A stretch of DNA of 64,000 nt. Origin: Pachyseris speciosa. Taxonomy: Eukaryota > Cnidaria > Anthozoa > Scleractinia > Pachyseridae. Position numbers and translations under genes: made by a program. Where the stretch lies: contig JAEMWC010001493.1 in NCBI GenBank assembly GCA_016490735.1, positions 5,001-69,000 of the forward strand, written 5' to 3'. Below the pieces are notes generated by a model that worked only from the letters and a program-made list of their open reading frames with translations, ran no database searches and was not told the origin of the DNA. Positions 57,801-64,000 of the stretch are shown here, piece by piece (within the stretch, counting starts at the first letter, position 1; each line of letters starts with the position of its first letter).

Positions 57801-58430
57801 ATGGTCAAACAAGCCATAATATATTTAAACAAATCGGGACACTGCTGTAAATTGCTACTTCTATATCTTGGTCTCGTTAATTTCTAATATTTGAATGTAA
57901 CGATTTTGTTTCCTGAGGTATATAAAACCACTTAAACACAGCTATATTAGTGTGCTTTGTAGATATTTCTCTCCCTTTTTTGTGCCTCTTACAAGATGAA
58001 AAAATATCGTTGGAAGACTTGCCGGACACTGCCTTGCTCACCTTCGCAGATTTAACTAGTCGTGCGCGATTCATTTTCATTTTAAAACAAATATAAACTA
58101 AGAATAAACAATTATTGAGTCTAGGAGGTAATTAAAACTTAATTGTAATTTTGCTTGTGAGCATTAAGACGAGCATTCATTGGACGTAATTCGAAGCAGC
58201 TGAATAATTACCAAACATTTAGCATCCCGAGATTAAATGAGCAAAATAGATTTGGCACCTTTTCAGTTCTTAACCACACAAGTGGGATCTATTCGGTTGG
58301 AAAGCGGTAACGAGCGTTCGTTTTAAAGCACTGTACTGTATTCCTTTTCTCTCTGAACTCAACACATAAGTAACTTTATTTGAAAACCTGAATATATAAT
58401 AATTACAATGTTCGCTTGCCGCCGCGACAA
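54872..58430. other. no gene recognised
   Basis: AT-rich sequence with an A run (55554-55577) and a TA-rich patch (57320-57355). Frames such as 57374-57670 have no motif. Confidence 0.4.
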
Positions 58431-58435
58431 ATGCA

Positions 58436-58645
58436 AAACAGGTGACTCTCATTGATTCATGGCACTATGATGAAAACAAGCTGGGTTGTTCCGTCGGTGA
58501 TAAAGGGTCAGCAAACCGTATTACTCACCTTTTGAGTCATCGTTTATCTGTTCTTGCTTCGCGTGGCGGCTGGAAGAATTTATGCATCAATGCAGCTGAT
58601 GATCTGGAAAAGAAACCTACAGTGACCAATTTTGTTAAAAACTAA
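58436..58645 (+). CDS. possible uncharacterised exon
   Basis: A 67-codon frame ending at 58645 reads LIDSWHYDENKLGCSVGDK, then ITHLLSHRLSVLASRGGW and LCINAADDLEKK. The composition is protein-like and a possible acceptor (AAAACAG) sits at its start, but no partner exon, domain or polyadenylation signal supports it. It may be chance or an old pseudogene. Confidence 0.15.
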   Translation, partial: KQVTLIDSWHYDENKLGCSVGDKGSANRITHLLSHRLSVLASRGGWKNLCINAADDLEKKPTVTNFVKN

Positions 58646-60070
58646 TAATAAACTAGGCATGTCATAAGTGAGCCTGGCTGAATAAGCCGGCTAAGCTTTC
58701 ACGGAATGAAACTGTCACTGCCCCTGTTTAAAAGGCCTCTTTCATTTTTCAAGTCTCACTGTTTTTAACAACCTGTTTTGAGGAATTTTATTTTACATTC
58801 TTCAATTCCATTTTTAAGCTGACCTCGCGAAAACCTTTTGAATAAAGTACGAGAAGAAGCAACGCTTCAAAGAAACCTTCATTGGGCTCGTCTTGATATG
58901 ACTTCCTTGGGGGAAGACTACTGGAAGATTGTCAACGTGTAGAGAAAAAAAATCAGGGCCTCTTTAGTGCTGTTAAAACTGGTTTACGAAAGAGCACGAG
59001 GCTATGGCTAGGACATATTTAATTTTAAATTACTGTGAGTTACCGAAGACATAACACAGTCGCGCTAATATTTTTGTCTTGCTTCTCTTCCTGTATTTAC
59101 GCTTTGCAAACAATTTGCCGCTTCAAAGTGAAATGCAAACAGATGAAATTTGCATAAGACTTCTCCTAAAATCAACTATGAAATATCCCTTTTAAATACT
59201 TCTTTGAACATAATATCACAACATTTTTCTTACGTAAAGAAGGTTTTAAAGATCCGTACAAGACGGTTTTACCACTTTGTAGATTTAGGGGATATTGTGA
59301 AATGAAGATAAATATTACTTTATTTAAATAGCTTAATAGCTGTGAGAAAATGAGAAGGTCGAGAATATTTGCTTCAATGCTGTAAATGGAATTCTTGTAG
59401 ATTTACAAACGGGGCTTCCAAAACTATGTCATTGATGAAATGCTCAATGTTTGCAACAGGCTCACGTTGCGTAAGAGTCGTAGTAAAAGAGAAAAGCGAC
59501 ATTGGTTAACTTTATTCTCGCCCACTCAACTTAACAAAACGGTAAGTCTGCTTAAGGTGTCCGGCGAGTGGTCATGCCGGCGATCATCAACAATTGGCCT
59601 AGATTTATTGATGCAAAATTCCCAAATAAGTTAAGTAAAAGAAGAACACGTTTGGCAAAAATACAGTTTTTACAAAGCTTATAGGTAACTGTAAACTGAT
59701 TAAGTATTGCCGAATATAGATTGGAGGCTCATTGCCAAGAGGAAGATCGCAATATATAACCAAATGATTTATAGCCAAAAATAAGGGAGAATTGACTCAC
59801 AACAACCTAATCTTTTTTCTTATTTTTGTGAGAAAATTGCAGACAATTTAAATAATGATAATAAAATTGAAGGTTCTCGTGAGTGAATTATTTGCAATGC
59901 CCTGTTTCTCTTCCTTAAAACAGAAAATTAATATTAAAAAATAACTCGGTACCTCATGCGCATGACAGGAATACGACCTTAGCAAATAAATGCTAACTTG
60001 TTTTGTGTGGTGCTTCGCGTTTTATAATGTACACAAATCGGCCCAAAATACAATTTTAGTTAAATACGTT
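58646..60070. other. no gene recognised
   Basis: AT-rich sequence upstream of the secreted-precursor gene, with short frames only. Confidence 0.4.
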
Positions 60071-60073
60071 CAT

Positions 60074-60125
60074 CCAATCAAGTTCAAGTGTTTCATCACC
60101 GGGATTGCACGTTACGCATAAAAAG
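60074..60125 (+). promoter_or_regulatory. candidate promoter of the secreted-precursor gene
   Basis: A CCAAT box (60074-60078) lies 38 bases upstream of a TATA-like element CATAAAAAG (60117-60125), and the start codon follows 70 bases later at 60196. Spacing is normal for an RNA polymerase II core promoter with a short 5' UTR. Sequence-based only. Confidence 0.4.
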
Positions 60126-60195
60126 AGGATCAGCAGTGGACTGAAAATCATTGGTTTCACAAGATAGCCTCCAAGCGGATCAGTGACCCAGCAAG

Positions 60196-63100
60196 ATGAT
60201 TTCCAAGAGTATCTCATTCGTCTTTGTTCTGGCCTTGTTGTCGTCCCACGCAGGTAATGTATTCTTGACTATACTTTAAAATTCCCAAAGTTTGTTTTTG
60301 GCTTAAGGCGGCGAAATACGAGATACAAACAACCTCAACTTGTCGCGCAACATTGTTTCGTTGCAAGTTTTGGTCGATGTTTCGCGTATTTCACCTTGCG
60401 TTATCAACTTGACCCGCAACAAAAACATTTGTTGCGGGTTGAAGAAATGCAGCGCGCTGATTGGTTGATTTGCTAGGGCACGAGCAAATTTGTTGCGCGA
60501 CAAGTTGTGAGTTTGATGAAAAACGAGCAACAAAGCCAAAATTTGTTGCTCAAAGTAGACCCGCGCTCTACTTTTCGCAACAACTTTCTTCAACCCGCAA
60601 CAAATGTTTTTGTTGCGCGACAAGTTGATCACGCGAGGTGAAAAACGAGAAACATCGACGAAAACTTGCAACGAATCAATGCTGCGCGACAAGTTGAGGG
60701 TTTTTGTATCTCGTATTTCCCCGCCTTTATGGTATCCTGCGTTATTTACCGACTCAAGGATTAAAGGAGCAGTGTCACGGCCGAGCATGCGCGATGATGA
60801 TCTCGAGTGAGTAACAGATTTTTCATCTGTCCGCCATCTTTAACTTGGTTCGAAGGATTGATTTTGGGCCAGTATTTCTAATAATACGCATTGAAGCCTC
60901 AGCTATATTTCTCTTTTGGAGATTTTTGCTTTTGGAGATTTTTGCCATATGGATGGCGTTGATAATCGAAGATATATATCGGCGACGAAGGTTGAATAAA
61001 CTTGCCAGCCTTTTCAAGCTGATGTATCGCTACTGCACGTGCGCGAGATCCGCGACACTGTTCCTTTATTTATTTATTTTTTCCGACTCTCTCAGTGTAG
61101 GAATAACATAATTTACATGAGCATTTGCATTTCATTGACAGCGGCCAGTACCGAAGAAATCCTGCGAGGAACTTTCTACAATCACAACATCCACCCCTCG
61201 ACCTCTGAGGTCGAAGAGGTGATGAAGAAAGTAGACCTAGCGAGTCACGGTTACAGCACTGAGGTTACTACCAAACTGGTGGAAGGACCCTCGAGCAGCC
61301 AACGATATTATCAGGTAAATTGCAATATGAGAATTCGCGCCTTATAAACAAATTAGCGCGCATTCTTCTGGGACTGACAGAACAGGAGTGCTTGGAATAG
61401 AAGGTATTGATGTTGTTTTGGGTCCTATTCCGTTATCGGAATGAACAGAATATTGTTCCGTTCAGTCTGATCCCAACACCAATTTCAGACGCTCTGTGCT
61501 ACTCCCGATTGTTCTGCGGGCTGGTCTCAGGTCCCCCTCTCCTGTGGGGGTCTTCCGTTTAATGAGAATATGTGTTCTTTGGGAAAACCATATGTGGCGT
61601 ATTCCCTTTATGTTTAAACCGGAATGACACTAAACAAAATACTCCCAAAAGACTCCTCTGTAGGTACCCTACTACTAGCTGCTGACCCTCCCTTAAAAAC
61701 TATGACTTTAGATCTTTTTAAGTCTCTTCACCTTTACTGTGGAACAATCTGCCACATTTCTTTTTAGAAAATATTTTTATTAATAGTGTTCTTTTTTAGC
61801 ATTTGTAAAGCGCTTAGCCCTGCAATAAGCGCTATATAAATATGTATTTGTTTATTTATTTATTTAATGAAGGCTTTGAGTGCACTGTCACGGCTCTTTG
61901 TCGCTTTACGTTTAACGAAGTCTCCATCTGCTGCCTTTTCTTTCTCCCCAGAAATCATACTTCTTGTACAAGGTGGTGAACTGCTCAAGGATTCAGGAGG
62001 TCGAACAAGAATTGGACACTTTGATACCTGGTACCGAACACTTAATCTTAACAATAACGTTTATGGCTACTGGGGAACAAACCACTTAAACATATGATCA
62101 ATAATCCCATGTTATATTGTATTCTATAGCCACCAATCGCTGTTTACAGTCTTCACAGCCAATCAACACGGCGTAACTGACAGAAAGCCACTAACGTCAA
62201 GCATGACTTTGCAGACCAATCAGACCAACGACCAGAGTATTCATAAGGCAGCTACTGACGTTACACAATCACTCGACAATGATAATGACTTCCGCTCAGG
62301 TTGTGGAAACGCCACTCCATGTCATCACAAACAGTCCTTCTCAGAACGGACTACACTCCCTCGGACAATAGTATTTCACTGAGTTATATGATATGACTTC
62401 TTCAGTGGGTTCAAAGTAATTACGATACTATAGCCTTCTTCGTTAATTTTTCTTGAGACCTCTTACATTCATCATACTGAACTACACCGAGTAATCAATA
62501 TTTTGACTGCCTTGATTCCGTTTAAACGACCAGCGCATAGGGTATATTGGATAATCTATTTTATGAAATCTAGCGTGTTAATACAGTGCACATATAGCTA
62601 TTTGGAATAACAGATTGTATCTCCCTCAGGTGTTTTTGGGAAGGAGTTGGCTTCAAAGCTGAGCAAGGAGGTAAAAGCCAGGCGTCTGAACAACATGGGG
62701 CAGTGTAAAGCAGGACTTGAGGTTCTTGTCACGGAGACTAGAAATCAGCCCGGCAATAAGAGGTCTGGAGTTCCTGGTAAGATTCATGATATCAGTGTGG
62801 GATTTGAGTTTGGGAGCAGCAGCAGCAGTGAAAAAAGTACTGCCAGTAACGATGATGATGCCGGAGGTAAAAGTGGCTGCTGCGGGCTTTTATGGGGCCG
62901 ACGCAGCAGAAGAAGTGACGAAACCGAAAGCAACGACGATGACAGCCGTGGTGTGAGAGGTGGTAGCGGTCGTGGTTGGATATTCGGGGGCGGTTTCGGA
63001 CGTCGTGACAGCAACAGCGCCAACAACGATGAGGACAGCCGCGCTGGCAGAGGTGGTAGCGGTCGTGGTTGGATATTCGGGGGCGGTTTTGGACGTCGTG

Positions 63101-63420
63101 ACAGCAACAGCGCCAACAACGATGAGGACAGCCGCGCTGGCAGAGGTGGTATCGGTCGTGGTTTTGTATTCGGGGGCGGTTTCGGACGTCGTGACAGTAA
63201 CAGCGCCAAAAACGATGAGGACAGCCGCGCTGGCAGAGGTGGTAGCGGTCGTGGTTGGATATTCGGGGGCGGTTTTGGACGTCGTGACAGCAACAGCGCC
63301 AATAATGATGAGGACAGCCGCGCTGCCAGTAACGATGATGATGCCGGAAATAAACGTGGCTGCTGCGGGTTTTCGTGGAGCCGACGCAGAAGAAGTTGGC
63401 GAATTGGAAAGAAACGATGA
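60196..63420 (+). CDS. secreted precursor with four tandem Gly/aromatic peptide units (novel)
   Basis: I recognise no family. Four exons (60196-60253, 61142-61314, 61952-62030, 62630-63420) have GT/AG borders and phases that agree at all three junctions, giving 366 residues. Residues 1-19 (MISKSISFVFVLALLSSHA) are a signal peptide. Residues 20-170 are an unknown, mostly helical region with two cysteines. Residues 214-337 are four 31-residue units of the form GSGRGWIFGGGFGRR plus an acidic spacer DSNSANNDEDSRA; unit 3 has FVF for WIF. Flanking modules GCCGLLWGRR (186-195) and KRGCCGFSWSRRRR (345-358) share the spacer type SNDDDAG. Alternation of basic/aromatic peptides, acidic spacers and GRR or KR sites resembles cnidarian neuropeptide or antimicrobial polyprecursors. 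The exon 3 donor (GTACCG) is non-optimal; reading through it would give a 120-residue product ending at 62076-62078. Confidence 0.7.
60303..60729. mobile_element. Harbinger-like MITE in intron 1 of the precursor gene
   Basis: The element (60306-60726) begins AGGCGGCGAAATACGAGATA and ends with the near complement. Inverted repeats match over about 170 bases. TTA flanks both ends (60303-60305, 60727-60729), the 3-bp duplication of PIF/Harbinger. Its long inverted repeats create open frames on both strands that are not genes. Confidence 0.8.
61640..61866 (+). mobile_element. LINE 3' end in intron 2 of the precursor gene
   Basis: A degraded LINE C-terminal patch (LKTMTLDLFKSLHLY-like, 61695-61745) is followed by AAAGCGCTTAGCCCTGCAAT and a (TTTA)n tail at 61845-61866. 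The tail ends 86 bases before exon 3. Confidence 0.5.
62100..62600. repeat. probable interspersed repeat in intron 3
   Basis: Contains ACAAACAGTCCTTCTCAGAA followed by ACTACACTCCCTCGGAC, which I recall as part of a common anthozoan repeat. Boundaries are not visible. Confidence 0.3.
62959..63330 (+). repeat. four 93-bp coding tandem repeats
   Basis: Units begin at 62959, 63052, 63145 and 63238 (GGTGGTAGCGGTCGTGG) with identical 93-bp spacing, a multiple of three. Units 1, 2 and 4 are almost identical in nucleotides, and unit 3 has a few replacements. Because the length is a multiple of three, several other frames, including two on the minus strand, also stay open. Confidence 0.95.
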
Positions 63421-63522
63421 TGACAGCCGTCGTGACAGCAACAGCACCAACAACGATGACGGCAGCTGTGGTGGCAGGAGTGGAAGCAGCCGTCGTTTTT
63501 TGATTGTCGGACGCCGTTAATC
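63396..63522 (+). pseudogene. out-of-frame continuation of the precursor repeat region
   Basis: In the +1 frame the modular pattern goes on past the stop: ERNDDDSRRDSNSTNNDDGS, then GGRSGSSRRFLIVGRR and a stop at 63518-63520. Comparison with the equivalent region after the first GCC module (62900-62950) shows a net loss of two bases around 63380-63410, which throws exon 4 into a short alternative ending (SWRIGKKR). This is either a real allele-specific frameshift or an assembly error. Confidence 0.6.
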
Positions 63523-63549
63523 ATAATAATCAATTAACTGATGAGCTTC

Positions 63550-63567
63550 ATTAAATTTGCAATTAAA
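63550..63567 (+). promoter_or_regulatory. candidate polyadenylation signals
   Basis: ATTAAA occurs at 63550 and 63562, 130 to 150 bases past the annotated stop, suitable as the 3' end of the precursor transcript. ATTAAA is the commonest variant of AATAAA. Weak evidence given the AT-rich context. Confidence 0.3.
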
Positions 63568-64000
63568 TGATGTAGTTTGAAAGCAGCAGATTTGATTCAA
63601 TATTTTCATCTTAATTTTTTTAATCGATGTTTTTTTAAGAAACTATTTTGGATAAAACTTCTTGACGCTACTATACCAACTGCCTTTGGTGCGACAATAT
63701 TCTAGTGAATTGTAAGGAATTGTCAAGTCGTATGATTTCTGTTTTTGTAATTTGTTGACGAGTACCTTTAAAAATGATTGGTAAACGTTAATAGCATTGC
63801 TTGTAAGTGACGATAACAGCTAAAATTAAAGCTCTTAGTTAAATAATATTTTTGTTTCAGGCCAGATTATTGGGATGGGGGAGGTTGTATTTCACTCTTT
63901 TACACACATTGGGCACAAGTATTGTTCTACGTGATGTACCATTCACAGCGTCGGCCAATTTTAGTCCATCAGAGCGACCAATCACCTGGCTTTTGAAATA
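63568..64000. other. no feature recognised
   Basis: AT-rich sequence with no open frame or repeat that I can support. Confidence 0.4.

Noticed and set aside
60303..60788. 161-codon minus-strand frame
   Set aside because: Lies almost wholly in the Harbinger-like MITE; a symmetry product of its inverted repeats.
62875..62905. GLWamide-family neuropeptide (GLLW-GRR)
   Set aside because: The Trp-Gly-Arg-Arg ending fits an amidated peptide, but GLLW differs from the family GLW ending and a single copy is not enough to assign the family.
62784..63533. 249-codon minus-strand proline/arginine-rich frame, and 186- and 187-codon frames in the same region
   Set aside because: They arise because the 93-bp repeat length is a multiple of three, so several frames stay open. 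Only the plus-strand frame joins to upstream exons with a signal peptide.

Overview
The window is eukaryotic, AT-rich, intron-bearing and almost saturated with degenerate transposable elements. The mixture (Penelope RT with GIY-YIG, BEL/Pao, Ty3, CR1/L2-like LINEs, Polinton/adintovirus-like genes, tRNA-derived SINEs of a type I associate with anthozoans, many palindromic MITEs) suggests a cnidarian, most likely an anthozoan such as a stony coral. That assignment is inference; no species-level marker is visible.

Layout. 0.15-2.4 kb: decayed LINE on the minus strand. 2.6-6.2 kb: decayed BEL/Pao element (minus). 6.6-7.55 kb: Ty3 integrase remnant (minus), abutting a 7.5-11 kb island of broken Polinton/adintovirus-like genes (two capsid-type proteins, A32-like packaging ATPase, collagen-like fibre protein). 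12.3-15.3 kb: nearly complete but frameshifted Penelope-like element (minus). 17.8-20.6 kb: TA microsatellites, SINEs, and a BEL/Pao integrase piece split by a SINE. 21.4-25 kb: an ~80-bp tandem array interrupted by a 2.8-kb inverted-repeat element that itself carries a ~118-bp minisatellite and a MITE. 25.9-43.2 kb: mostly non-genic, with an inverted SINE pair, a Mutator-like element with a 9-bp target duplication, Harbinger-, piggyBac- and hAT-like non-autonomous elements, and several LINE 3' tails. 51.4-54.9 kb: an L1-like LINE with an 18-bp target duplication into which a CR1/L2-like LINE has inserted.

Only two host genes can be supported. On the minus strand, 43.5-48.3 kb, three exons encode a CTR/SLC31-type copper transporter (first coding exon not found). 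On the plus strand, 60.2-63.4 kb, four exons with consistent splice phases encode a 366-residue secreted polypeptide. It has a signal peptide, an N-terminal domain I do not recognise, and a C-terminal half built from four near-identical 31-residue units that look like basic glycine/aromatic peptides separated by acidic spacers and flanked by dibasic or amidation-like sites. This looks like a multi-peptide precursor (neuropeptide or antimicrobial type) and is the best candidate for something undescribed. Its reading frame appears to be broken near the 3' end, where a further peptide-like module continues in another frame.

The copper transporter and the precursor gene share no evident functional link. 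The rest of the window is a record of nested insertions, several of which can be ordered in time from the interruption pattern.
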